In this document: positions 52,596 to 61,433 of the stretch, piece after piece
Numbering within the stretch: the first letter of the stretch is position 1
Layout of the letters: each line of letters opens with the position of its first letter
Source: Nocardioides sp. LHD-245
GTDB taxonomy: Bacteria; Actinomycetota; Actinomycetes; Propionibacteriales; Nocardioidaceae
Assembly (NCBI RefSeq): GCF_030929495.1
Contig: NZ_JAVFWN010000003.1
Coordinates: 310,001 to 374,000 of the forward strand
Length of the DNA stretch: 64,000 nt
Reading direction: 5' to 3'
Program-made: the position numbers and the translations under genes
Notes under the pieces: generated by a model
What the model was told of the DNA's origin: nothing
Database searches by the model: none
The model's input: only the letters and a program-made list of their open reading frames with translations

Positions 52596-54629
52596 CCATC
52601 TTCCGTCGCCGCGCGCCTGCTCCGCCCGCGGGTCGCCTGGATCCTGCCGGTCCTCTACCTGCTCGTCGGAGGCGCCCTCATCGGCGGGTTCGGCACGGCA
52701 CCGGTCGACCGGGCGGAGAGCGACAAGCTGCCGGACGGGTACGACGCCACCGCGGTCGCCCGCCTCCTCGAGGACTTCCCGTCCGGCGACGACCAGGTGG
52801 CGGTGGTCCTGTTCACGGCGGACCGCGCGCTCACCCCGGCAGACCGGGAGGAGGTCGGCAAGGTGTTCGCCCGCGCCACGGGCGGGGCGGCCGCAGCGCC
52901 GCTGCAGGCGGCGGAGGACGGCAGCGCGCTGGTCGGCGTACTCCCGATGCCGAGCACGGACGCGGCGAAGCTCGCCGACGACGTCGAGGAGCTGCGTGCC
53001 GGCGTCCGTGTGGGGCTGCCGGAGGGTGTCCGGGCCGACGTCACCGGTCCGGCCGCGATCCAGGGCGACCTGGCCCGGGTGTTCGAGGGCGCCGACCTCA
53101 CGCTCCTCGCGGTCACCGCCTCGGTCGTGGCGGTGCTGCTGATCATCACCTATCGATCGCCGGTGCTGTGGCTGGTGCCATTGCTCGTGGTCGGCCTGAC
53201 CGACCGGCTCGCGGCGGTCGCGGCCACGCACGTGCTCAGCGTCCTCGACGTCGCCTTCGACCAGTCGACGACGGGCATCCTCTCGGTGCTGGTGTTCGGC
53301 GCGGGCACCGACTACGCGCTGCTGCTGATCTCGCGCTATCGCGACGAGCTGCGCCGGACACCGAGTCGTCCCGCGGCGATGGCTCGCGCGTGGTCGCGCA
53401 CGGGCGAGGCCGTGCTCGCCAGCGCGGCCACCGTCGTCGTCGCGCTGCTGGCGCTGCTGCTCTCCGCCTTCCCGGCCACCCGCGGCCTGGGCCTGGCCTG
53501 CGCCATCGGTGTGGTGGTGGCGGCCTTCGCCGTGCTGGTCGTGCTGCCCCTGGCCCTGGTCGTCTTCCCGCGGTGGATCTTCTGGCCGCGCCGCCCGGAG
53601 GTCGGGGAGCCGGCCCTCTCCGAGGGGCGCTCGTTCTGGCGCCGCGTCGGCGACGCGGTCGCGCGCCGCCCGGTCCTCGCCGCGTCCGCCGGCCTGGTCG
53701 TGCTGGCGGTGATGGCGAGCGGCATCCTCGGCATCCGGAGCGGTCTGTCCGAGGCCGACCAGTTCATCGACACCCCCGAGTCGATCGCCGCCGCCGGACG
53801 GCTGGCGGAGTCCTTCCCCGCCGGCAGCGCCGACCCCGCCGTCGTCCTCACCCGCGCCGACGTCGCCGCGGTCGTCCGGGCGGCCGAGGCCGCCGACGGG
53901 GTCGATGCCGCGCGACCCGTGGGGGAGCACGACGGGCGGACCCGGATCGACGTCGTACTCGCCCACGCACCCGGTACGCCGGAGGCGCGGGCCGACGTCG
54001 CCTCGCTCCGCACCGCGCTCGCCGGGTTCCCCGACACGCTGGTGGGCGGCACCGACGCGGAGGACGTCGACACCGCCGCGGCCACCGGAGCCGACCGCGC
54101 GCTGATCCTGCCGGTCATCCTGGTCGTGGTGCTGCTGGCGCTGGGTCTGCTCCTGCGGTCGGTGGTGGCCCCGATCGTGCTGGTGCTCACCGTGGTCGCG
54201 ACCTACCTGGCGGCCCTCGGCGCGGGCTGGCTGCTGAGCAGCGGCCTGTTCGGGTTCGACCGGCTCGACGTCGGCGTACCTCTCCAGGCGTTCCTGTTCC
54301 TGGTCGCCCTCGGCGTCGACTACAACATCTTCCTCGTCGCCCGGGCGGCCGAGGAGGCCCGGCAACACGGTGCCCGCGAGGGCATGTTGCGGGCGCTGGC
54401 GTCGACGGGCGGCGTCATCACCAGCGCGGGCATCCTGCTCGCCGCCGTGTTCGCGGTCCTCGGGGTGCTCCCGCTCGTCGTCCTGGCCCAGCTCGGCATC
54501 GTGATCTGCGTCGGCGTACTGCTCGACACGCTGCTGGTCCGCACCGTCCTGGTGCCGGCCGTCGCCGTCCGGCTGGGCGACCGGTTCTGGTGGCCGCGGC
54601 AGGTCGGCCAGGACGTCGGCAGGGCTTGA
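52590..54629 (+). CDS. MMPL/RND-family transporter
   Basis: 679 residues with two halves. Each half has a helix, a large extracellular loop and a helix bundle. The paired MMPL motifs are VFGAGTDYALLLISRYRDEL and VALGVDYNIFLVARAAEEA, containing the membrane Asp-Tyr pairs used for proton coupling. The length is close to that of small MMPL drug or lipid exporters. No ribosome site precedes the ATG and the gap is 17 bases, so translation is probably leaderless. Likely substrate-inducible through the adjacent MarR protein. Confidence 0.93.
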   Translation: MEPSSVAARLLRPRVAWILPVLYLLVGGALIGGFGTAPVDRAESDKLPDGYDATAVARLLEDFPSGDDQVAVVLFTADRALTPADREEVGKVFARATGGAAAAPLQAAEDGSALVGVLPMPSTDAAKLADDVEELRAGVRVGLPEGVRADVTGPAAIQGDLARVFEGADLTLLAVTASVVAVLLIITYRSPVLWLVPLLVVGLTDRLAAVAATHVLSVLDVAFDQSTTGILSVLVFGAGTDYALLLISRYRDELRRTPSRPAAMARAWSRTGEAVLASAATVVVALLALLLSAFPATRGLGLACAIGVVVAAFAVLVVLPLALVVFPRWIFWPRRPEVGEPALSEGRSFWRRVGDAVARRPVLAASAGLVVLAVMASGILGIRSGLSEADQFIDTPESIAAAGRLAESFPAGSADPAVVLTRADVAAVVRAAEAADGVDAARPVGEHDGRTRIDVVLAHAPGTPEARADVASLRTALAGFPDTLVGGTDAEDVDTAAATGADRALILPVILVVVLLALGLLLRSVVAPIVLVLTVVATYLAALGAGWLLSSGLFGFDRLDVGVPLQAFLFLVALGVDYNIFLVARAAEEARQHGAREGMLRALASTGGVITSAGILLAAVFAVLGVLPLVVLAQLGIVICVGVLLDTLLVRTVLVPAVAVRLGDRFWWPRQVGQDVGRA

Positions 54630-54642
54630 GGAGCGTCGAGAC

Positions 54643-54679
54643 GACGAGACCCCCGCCGGTGTCCGGCGGGGGTCTCGTC
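54643..54679. terminator. Strong terminator after MMPL gene
   Basis: Two perfect 17-base arms (54643-54659 and 54663-54679) surround a 3-base loop. The hairpin also lies just past the 3' end of the minus-strand tRNA-Phe and could end both transcripts. Confidence 0.88.
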
Positions 54680-54684
54680 TGCGG

Positions 54685-54758
54685 TGGGCAGGGGCGGGGT
54701 CGAACCGCCGACCTATCACTTTTCAGGCGATCGCTCGTACCAACTGAGCTACCTGCCC
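54685..54758 (-). tRNA. tRNA-Phe (anticodon GAA)
   Basis: The acceptor arms GGGCAGG and CCTGCCC pair fully with discriminator A. The D stem is GCTC/GAGC, the anticodon stem ATCGC/GTGAT has loop CTGAAAA (anticodon GAA), and the T stem GGCGG/CCGCC has loop TTCGACC. No CCA is encoded. Confidence 0.95.
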
Positions 54759-54913
54759 AAGCAGTCGCCTACCTTACCGGAGGGTGCGCCGACGTACGAA
54801 AGCGGCGGCGACATCGGGACGCTCCGGTGCCTGATCCGCGGTCACGATGAGCGGACGCGCCCCGGCGGGCACTATGCTGGCGCGCGCTACGGAGGACCTG
54901 TCCCCCGTGGCGG

Positions 54914-54986
54914 GCCCCCATCGTCTAGCGGCCTAGGACACCGCCCTTTCACGGCGGGTACGCCGGTTCGAATCCGGTTGGGGGTG
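54914..54986 (+). tRNA. tRNA-Glu (anticodon TTC)
   Basis: The acceptor GCCCCCA pairs with TGGGGGT (G-T at the first pair, usual for this tRNA). The anticodon stem CCGCC/GGCGG has loop CTTTCAC. The T arm is GCCGG TTCGAAT CCGGT. No CCA is encoded. Confidence 0.95.
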
Positions 54987-55081
54987 CGCTTGACCGCCGA
55001 GGTGGCTCCCGATTGGGACTCGCGCAGGTGGATGGGTTAGAGTTCCATCCGCTTCACCGCGCGAAAGCAACGTGAGCGAAT

Positions 55082-55158
55082 GGCCCTGTAGCGCAGTTGG
55101 TTAGCGCGCCGCCCTGTCACGGCGGAGGTCGCGAGTTCGAGTCTCGTCAGGGTCGCCA
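55082..55158 (+). tRNA. tRNA-Asp (anticodon GTC)
   Basis: The acceptor GGCCCTG pairs with CAGGGTC (G-C at the first pair). The anticodon stem CCGCC/GGCGG has loop CTGTCAC. The T loop is TTCGAGT. The 3' end GCCA is encoded. It borders the accessory segment to its right. Confidence 0.95.
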
Positions 55159-55161
55159 GCA

Positions 55162-55188
55162 GCCCGGATCGCAAGGTCCGGGCTTCTT
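55162..55188 (+). terminator. Terminator after tRNA-Asp
   Basis: GCCCGGA (55162-55168) and TCCGGGC (55177-55183) are followed by TTCTT, a classic rho-independent layout. Confidence 0.8.
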
Positions 55189-55250
55189 GCATTCCCGGGC
55201 CGCCGGTCAGGTACCACCGCCTGCCGGCACGTCGACCTAGTGTCGTCGGC

Positions 55251-55472
55251 GTGACCGCGAGCCGCGACGAGCTGATCCACCTGATCGAGGGCCTGCCCGA
55301 CGATCAGGTCGAGGTCGTGCTCGCAGACGTGCGTCGGTTGACCACGGCAAAACCCATGGGTGATTGGCCACCGAGGTTCTTCGGCATCGGCGCATCCATG
55401 GACGGCCGCACCGACAACGCACGTCGGGCTGACGAGATCCTCGCCGAGGGATTCGGCGCTCGCCGGTCGTGA
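55251..55472 (+). CDS. Antitoxin-like small protein (partner of PIN toxin)
   Basis: 73 residues, GTG start with a TAGTGT -10-like box 7 bases upstream (leaderless). The N-terminal helix DELIHLIEGLPDDQVEVVLADVRRL and the C-terminal RADEILAEGFG resemble short antitoxins that precede VapC-type toxins. Its stop overlaps the toxin GTG. It appears intact although its toxin is broken. Confidence 0.7.
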   Translation: MTASRDELIHLIEGLPDDQVEVVLADVRRLTTAKPMGDWPPRFFGIGASMDGRTDNARRADEILAEGFGARRS

Positions 55473-55820
55473 TCATCTGCGACACGGGCACGATCTTCGC
55501 GGCGGCCGATCGCAAGGACGCCGACCATCATGCTTGTGTCGAGCTCTTCACCGGTCTACGGCTGGCAGACAGGCGTCTGCTGTTGCCGCAGACCGTCTTG
55601 GCCGAGGTGGGTTACCTGCTCGAGGCCAAGGTGGGGACGTTCGCCGAGGTTGCCTTCCTCGAGTCAGTGGCAGACGGGAGCTTCGAGCTCGTGGATCTCA
55701 CGCGATCGGATGCCGCTCGCATCGCCGGGCATCGCGACCACCGGGCCATCGGCACTTTCCGGGTCGTACGACCCCGGACACGTGGACGCGTTCACCCTGC
55801 TGCCACAGCCATATCCCTGA
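55469..55820 (+). pseudogene. Decayed PIN-domain toxin (VapC-like)
   Basis: It starts IICDTGTIFAAADRKDADHHACVELF, the PIN N-terminus with its first acidic residue, and continues to ARIAG. The expected middle with the GTVDAS-type acidic residues is missing. The text then resumes as RVVRP, and an extra C in a CCCC run near 55774 shifts the frame. The proper family end GHVDAFTLLPQPYP is readable one frame over, with a stop at 55820. Internal loss of roughly 30-40 residues plus a frameshift make the nuclease inactive. The family comparison is from memory. Confidence 0.75.
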
Positions 55821-55964
55821 GGCGGACGCTCCTCGGAGTCGCCGCAGTTCCCGACGACTGCCCGCGTCGACCGCCCAGACTGACGCAGGTGCGCAGAGCG
55901 CGAAGTAGAGGGGTCTCCGGTTCATGAGTCGGGCTCCCCAGAATGCGCAGTAGGGCACCTTTAG

Positions 55965-58900
55965 CTATCGCGGGTCATCTACCGATCGACGGACCTCGAG
56001 TATCGGGCCGACCATCTCATCTGCGTGAGGCTCGGAACCGATGACTGCCCCGTACCAGAAATCTGAGTACGCCATCTTTCGGTAGTCGTCATCGTCTATC
56101 GGGAGTGCGTGCCGCTCGCCCAGAACGCCAATAACGAGGTCGCAGTTGAGCTCCGCGAGTCGCTGGCGCAGCCACCCTGGGGCGGCCAAGAGCGCATCCT
56201 GGCCGTTCTCGGTGTCAGGAACGTCGAGAGCACAGGCGGCTGTCACCCCACCCACCGTCCACCGCGCACATACTCCGTCCCATGCAGCCGATCCGAGAAG
56301 TTCGTCGGTCGGCACGTAGAAGTCGATGCTCTCCTCAATCGAACAGTCGAGAACACTCCCTTCCCACAGGTACTTCTCGATCGCGGGCCGCGGTGCCAGC
56401 CCGGCTCCGGTTAGTCGCTGGTGATAGTGATCGTCTGCCTCGGTCGCGGCCTCTGCCTTCGCAACAGGCGACCAGGCGAGTTCTCCTAGGTAGCGCCCAT
56501 GGGTACGACTACGATCGTCCATCCATCGACCTGATAAGCCGTGTTCTCGGAAGAGATCGAGGAGACGTTGACCCTCACCTCTGGGAACCAGCCAAGAGAA
56601 CTGCAGATAGAAGACGTCACGCTCGCGCTTGGTCATTCCAGTTCGTTGAGCGTTGTCGCGGTCCCATGTCGAGTACCGCTGCAACGCGATCCAAGGGCGT
56701 CCGGCTCCGTCTGTCGGCATGAACACCTGCTTCGCCGAAGCGAGGTCCGCCACTTCGGCGACCCAACTGTCGGGCGTGGCGGCAACATCGAGGGCTGGGT
56801 TCGGGAGGAGAGCCCAGGCTGCATCTGGTGCGTGTGTCAACACAAGATGCTGCGGCGGATCAGACGCCCGACGGGCCGGAATACTCGGATCTAGGTCTCG
56901 TCCATACCAGGGCCACGGCCCCTCATATCGGTCGTGCTCAGGTGACCAGGGTTCTCGGGCAAGGTGGTAGTTGTCTGCTAGGCGCGCGAGCAGTTCGTGA
57001 AGCGCGAGCCATTGGTACTTCTTCCCAAAGCGCTCGGGCTTGTGGGCTTCCCGTCCTCTGTCGGCCCGGTGGTTGCGTTCGAACTCCTCGAAACGCTCTG
57101 CGGTCCAACCGTGGGCGATCGCGCGGTTGGCGATCCACCGCCCCGCCCAGTCCGCCTCGACGGTGCCGAGCGGGTCACCGCGCTTGCGTGGAGGCCGCGG
57201 TCCCGCGAACGGGTATCGACTGAATGATCCGACGTCACCTCTCACCACGTACTTGTTGAAGTCGCCCATCCACGTAAGGCAGGACATCAGGATCGTGTTG
57301 GCGCGCCAATCCTTGAAGTTGCCATCCGCATCCTTGACGCATCCGTAGGCCGATTCCAGCTCCTCGGCAGTCGGCGGTTCCTCAGGCGGCGCAGCGCCGT
57401 AAGGCGGGTCGAACGCGACTTTCTGTTCCTCCGTGAGAATTCCGCGGGCGTGGGCCCAAGCCGCCATGCCGCGGGCACTGTCCCGTGCCAAGACGTGCAC
57501 TGGAAGGCCTGCGAGGAGCCATTTCGACATGGCACCGATCGTTTCCCTGCTTCCGTCAGCGTCGGAGTCTCCGGCGATCATTAGTGCGCCGTAGCACGAG
57601 AGCAGCACTCGCTCTTGGACATACGGGTCGTCGATCTCACTTGCCAACGTCATAACCGCGCCTGCCACCGACAGCCGCTTCGTCAACAGGCCAGTGAGTA
57701 TCCTGGTGACCTTGTCGCGCAGGAACCTGTTTGGCGAAGTCAGCAACCACATCAGCGTGATGGCAGCCAGTTCGGCTTCATCGGTCTCCACCTCCTGACC
57801 GAGGCCTTGAGCCCAACTTTCCAAGCGAGTCAATGAGGGCGAGTATTCGTCGGCGGTGTAGGCCGCGATCGACCACGACGCGTCGCGTTCGGGGAGGGCC
57901 TGGGTCTTGAGTTTCTCGTGGAGCCATCGCGCATTCGCTGGGTGTCCGAGGCGTGGCCCAAGCGCGATGATGGCGTCGACGCCATCGACCCGCTCATCGA
58001 ACTCGCCAGCGATCTGATGCTCAAGGAGCTCGAAGGCACGTTCCCCGAACGCATCAGCCGTTCGATCCAAGAGGCTGTCGCGAACCGCCTCCTTCAGGCG
58101 GCGGTTCGCATGGTGCTCAGGGAGAAGGTCAAGAAGCTCAACAGAATCTCGTTCGGGCAAGAGAACTGCTAGCGCCCGCCAAAGCCAGGGCGCGTCGGCC
58201 ACGCTGTCGGAAAGCTCATTCGGACCACCCAGAGAGTCCAGAAGGCGGTTGGCAAGAACGTGCTCCGAGTAAGCCTGAAACGGCAGGGTCACAGACTCGC
58301 CGGCGGAGAACGACGGGTGAACCTCGATCAGGCCCTCACTGTGCATTCGACCGAACAGCGTGTCGGGCCAGTTTCGGTTTGGGAGCAGGGCATCGACAGC
58401 ACTCTCGACGTCCGCCCTCGGGATGGGTCGCCCACCTGCTGCCAGAAGCTTTTCCGCAAGTAGGTCCAGCGCATCAGTGACCGCGTGGCTGGATGGGGCA
58501 AGGCGCAGCGCATCGATCACACGCGCGGCGCGGATAGTGGCGAACCGTGCGAACAAAGTCGACCGCGTGAGACTGCCCGCGGTGCTCGGGCCATCCGAGG
58601 CAAGTACCTCGCAGAACATGCGCAGGAACAGGGGGCTGGAGAACGCTGGGTCGAAGGAGGACCTCGCCGGCACCGGGACCCCAAACACTCGGCAGTATGC
58701 CGAGAGCGCCTGCCCCTCCCTGCCCACGAAGCCTCTGTGTGAGATCACCGGCAGGGAGTTGGGCGGTTCAATAACCGATGAGTAGTCGCTGCGGTACGAA
58801 ACGATCACAGCCACGTTTGGGTACGCCGTCGTCTGAGCCAGCAGCGCCTTAAGCTCGGTTCGCCATCTTCGTGGATTCTGAGATTCGTTCAACGCGTCAA

Positions 58901-60107
58901 TAAGAATGAGAGCACGTCGCCCCCTTGCCTCCGCGAGCGAGTCGAGTTCTTGCAGAAACACGTCAGCAGTGTCCGCTTCAACACCGAGCACCGCCTTCAG
59001 CTCTGACCACCACGCGGCGTCGCCGAGCCTCTGTCCAACGACCGCAACGACTGGGGAACCCTGCATATGAAGCTCGACCGCTGCCCGCACCAGGGCGTGG
59101 GTCTTACCGATACCAGCCCTTCCGACCAGCGCAAGCGTGCGCGAGGCATACGCGGCGGCCGTCGGGGAAGCAAGCAGATCACGCAGTTCACGAAGCTTCT
59201 CGGTTGCGCTCCGCATCCGTCGGTTATTGAACTTTTCTAGTTGATCGGCGGCTTCCACCGCACATACGAGTAAGTCGTCGACGGCCTGACGACCTGACTC
59301 CACGTCGAAGTGACCGGTCGACACGAGTGAATCCGGTTCTGCCGAGGGTTCGGTCACGCCAGCGCGAAGCTCTGCGAGCCGGTCAAGAAGCTGAACTGCT
59401 TGCTCCGATGTTGACCCCCACATGCCGGAGTCCCTACGACTGGCGGAGACTGCAGCATCAAGATGTGAACGCAGGGAGCGGAGAAACCGATCCCCGGCAG
59501 CAGTGGCCTCGACTGCGCCGTTTACAGATACGTCTGTGTCGGCCGTTGGGGTATACCTATCCCCCACAACAGCGATGGTCTCGGCGATCTGCTTCTCGAA
59601 CCACTCTGGCGATAACTCGAAGTTTCCGAACCAGAAGGCCCGCCGCCCGGCGTGCCTGGAGGTTGCCAGTTCCGCCAAGACATCGCCGGCTCGGATTGTT
59701 CGGAACGTGATTCGGGCAGCACCGTCGACGGTCTGCCGCCAGCCTGATACGGCGTCGTCCCATCGGTCTTGGTCTGACTTGGTCTGGCCCGCTCCGCTGT
59801 CGGTGAAGTCGTAGGGAACCACGAAGGTCAGTTGCGTCAATTCGGGCCGCTTCGCACAGACTGCAACGACGGATTCCTTCATACCGCTCAGAGCGTCGGC
59901 AAGCGAGGCGTGAAACTTGGCCTGGAACCCTTCGGTGTGCCCGTCCGCATAGATCTCGTACCACTCGACTCCGGCGTCGGGGGCACGTGTCTTGCGAGTC
60001 TCCAGGTGCCCAGGTGCGACGGGCGGACGCAACTGATACGCCAGTTCCTCCCACGCTCGGGCCTGGCTTCCCTCGTGAGACCGAATCTCTCTTAGGCGAA
60101 TCGGCAT
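55965..60107 (-). CDS. Avs-like STAND NTPase with N-terminal PD-(D/E)XK nuclease-like domain
   Basis: 1380 residues. N-terminal domain about 1-190: Asp44-x-Gly-Val-Glu48 followed by Gln62-x-Lys64 (EGFQAKF) fits a PD-(D/E)XK/Mrr-like nuclease core, then AFWFGNFELSPEWFEKQ. The central NTPase has P-loop GRAGIGKT (Lys335) and Walker B LILIDALNE with Asp404, followed by winged-helix-like and helical repeat regions. A long C-terminal part (about 700-1380) with many Trp/Tyr has no family I can name and would be the sensor. This order, nuclease-STAND-sensor, is that of antiviral Avs proteins, which cut DNA after sensing phage proteins (family knowledge). Base composition is less GC-rich than its neighbours; it lies between a toxin remnant and an IS110 transposase. 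A -10 box (60114-60119) gives a leaderless start. Confidence 0.8.
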   Translation of the reverse strand: MPIRLREIRSHEGSQARAWEELAYQLRPPVAPGHLETRKTRAPDAGVEWYEIYADGHTEGFQAKFHASLADALSGMKESVVAVCAKRPELTQLTFVVPYDFTDSGAGQTKSDQDRWDDAVSGWRQTVDGAARITFRTIRAGDVLAELATSRHAGRRAFWFGNFELSPEWFEKQIAETIAVVGDRYTPTADTDVSVNGAVEATAAGDRFLRSLRSHLDAAVSASRRDSGMWGSTSEQAVQLLDRLAELRAGVTEPSAEPDSLVSTGHFDVESGRQAVDDLLVCAVEAADQLEKFNNRRMRSATEKLRELRDLLASPTAAAYASRTLALVGRAGIGKTHALVRAAVELHMQGSPVVAVVGQRLGDAAWWSELKAVLGVEADTADVFLQELDSLAEARGRRALILIDALNESQNPRRWRTELKALLAQTTAYPNVAVIVSYRSDYSSVIEPPNSLPVISHRGFVGREGQALSAYCRVFGVPVPARSSFDPAFSSPLFLRMFCEVLASDGPSTAGSLTRSTLFARFATIRAARVIDALRLAPSSHAVTDALDLLAEKLLAAGGRPIPRADVESAVDALLPNRNWPDTLFGRMHSEGLIEVHPSFSAGESVTLPFQAYSEHVLANRLLDSLGGPNELSDSVADAPWLWRALAVLLPERDSVELLDLLPEHHANRRLKEAVRDSLLDRTADAFGERAFELLEHQIAGEFDERVDGVDAIIALGPRLGHPANARWLHEKLKTQALPERDASWSIAAYTADEYSPSLTRLESWAQGLGQEVETDEAELAAITLMWLLTSPNRFLRDKVTRILTGLLTKRLSVAGAVMTLASEIDDPYVQERVLLSCYGALMIAGDSDADGSRETIGAMSKWLLAGLPVHVLARDSARGMAAWAHARGILTEEQKVAFDPPYGAAPPEEPPTAEELESAYGCVKDADGNFKDWRANTILMSCLTWMGDFNKYVVRGDVGSFSRYPFAGPRPPRKRGDPLGTVEADWAGRWIANRAIAHGWTAERFEEFERNHRADRGREAHKPERFGKKYQWLALHELLARLADNYHLAREPWSPEHDRYEGPWPWYGRDLDPSIPARRASDPPQHLVLTHAPDAAWALLPNPALDVAATPDSWVAEVADLASAKQVFMPTDGAGRPWIALQRYSTWDRDNAQRTGMTKRERDVFYLQFSWLVPRGEGQRLLDLFREHGLSGRWMDDRSRTHGRYLGELAWSPVAKAEAATEADDHYHQRLTGAGLAPRPAIEKYLWEGSVLDCSIEESIDFYVPTDELLGSAAWDGVCARWTVGGVTAACALDVPDTENGQDALLAAPGWLRQRLAELNCDLVIGVLGERHALPIDDDDYRKMAYSDFWYGAVIGSEPHADEMVGPILEVRRSVDDPR

Positions 60108-60113
60108 AGGCTG

Positions 60114-60119
60114 AAACTA
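60114..60119 (-). promoter_or_regulatory. -10 box of the Avs-like gene (leaderless)
   Basis: TAGTTT on the minus strand ends 6 bases before the ATG at 60107. Confidence 0.5.
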
Positions 60120-60266
60120 TCGGCCTCTCCGGCGAACGCCCGACTCGACCGGCCGCTCGACTGGATCTCCTGCCTACTACCGCAGCAGAGCGGCAAGCAC
60201 CCTGGGGACAAACCTGCTGCTGCTTGGAGTCGTTTGGGGGAGTGTCATATTGGCTCCCTTCTGTTG

Positions 60267-61433
60267 TCAATCGGTCGGGCGTAGCGTCTTCTCTGCGGGT
60301 CCGGGAAGTGGCTGATCCGAAGTGTCGATGTGCAGGGGAAGGTCGACCGCGCTGGATTCTTGAGACGCCCTACAGTGCCCTCCCGGACCCGTGCCAACGT
60401 CGTCGATGGCAGCGCGCCGGGCGTCGTCGAGGAGCTGGCGGTAGATGGCATCGGAGATCCGCCGCTTGAGGCACCTGATGGCCTCGAGCGGCTTCTTGCC
60501 CTCGGCTCGCTTGCGTTGGTAATACGCGCGCCCGTCGGTGTCGAGGCGGATCTGGCTGATCGCAGCGATGTGGATCATGTGGTTCATCCGACGGTTCCCG
60601 GCTCTCGAGAGCCGGTGGCGGTTCTGCTCACCTGAGGACGCATCGAGTGGGGCGGTGCCGGTCCATGACGCGAACCGGTTGCGGTCAGCGAATCGGCTGA
60701 CGTCGCCGACGTCGGCCAGCACCCGCGCGGCCACGACCGGTCCGACGCCGTGGAGGTCCATCAGGCGTGAGCCGCGAGCCAGCACGATCGCCTTCAGCTC
60801 GGCGGTGGACTTCTTGATCTTTGCCTCGACCGCGACCAGCTCCGCGAGTTCTTCGGCGGCGATGCGTCGGCGCGTCTTGCCGGCGATGTCGCGGGGGCGG
60901 ACGGAGGCGAGCATTGCCTTGGCCTGGCCGGTTGTGATGTCGCGTTTCGCCTGTCCTGGCAGCAGTTCAGCGAGCAGGGCCTGGAGCCGGTCGACGGTCT
61001 GGACTCGCCGACGGGTGAGTGCTTCGCGGCGGTCGGTGAGCATCCGCAGGGCTTCAAGTTCACCGTCGAGCTGGAGCACCCGCAGAGTCTTGGTCCGTAC
61101 TGCGACGGCCGCGACCGCGTGGGCGTCGTGGGCGTCGGTCTTGCGGTTGTGCCCGGTGTCGAAGAGTCGGACTCGGGCAGCGAGTTTCGTGGGGACGTCG
61201 ACGACGTGCTCGCCGTCTTCGAGGAGTCGTTGCGCGAGTGGCCGGCCAGCACCGTTGCTGCCCTCGACTGCCCACACCCGCTCTGGCCACTTCTTCGCGT
61301 AGCTGCGCATTGCTGCGTAGCCGGCCCGGTCGGTGGTGAACCGACCTGACCCGAGCAGTTGCTCGTGGCCGTCGACTACCTCGACCGTGGCCGACAGTTT
61401 GTGGGGATCTACCCCGATGATCACGTGCTCCAT
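60267..61433 (-). CDS. IS110-family transposase
   Basis: 388 residues from the ATG at 61433 (MEHVIIGVDPHK). The N-terminal DEDD RuvC-like catalytic part shows GVDPHK, WAVEGSNG and KTDAHDAHAVA. The C-terminal transposase_20 part has LHGVGPVVAARVLADVGDVSRF and WTGTAPLDASSGEQNRHRLSRAGNRRMNHMIH, with the conserved Ser. The protein appears full length. IS110 elements use a bridge RNA from the non-coding end next to the transposase start; here that would lie in 61434 to about 61650. Element ends are not resolved. Its position beside the Avs-like gene supports mobility of this segment. Confidence 0.92.
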   Translation of the reverse strand: MEHVIIGVDPHKLSATVEVVDGHEQLLGSGRFTTDRAGYAAMRSYAKKWPERVWAVEGSNGAGRPLAQRLLEDGEHVVDVPTKLAARVRLFDTGHNRKTDAHDAHAVAAVAVRTKTLRVLQLDGELEALRMLTDRREALTRRRVQTVDRLQALLAELLPGQAKRDITTGQAKAMLASVRPRDIAGKTRRRIAAEELAELVAVEAKIKKSTAELKAIVLARGSRLMDLHGVGPVVAARVLADVGDVSRFADRNRFASWTGTAPLDASSGEQNRHRLSRAGNRRMNHMIHIAAISQIRLDTDGRAYYQRKRAEGKKPLEAIRCLKRRISDAIYRQLLDDARRAAIDDVGTGPGGHCRASQESSAVDLPLHIDTSDQPLPGPAEKTLRPTD

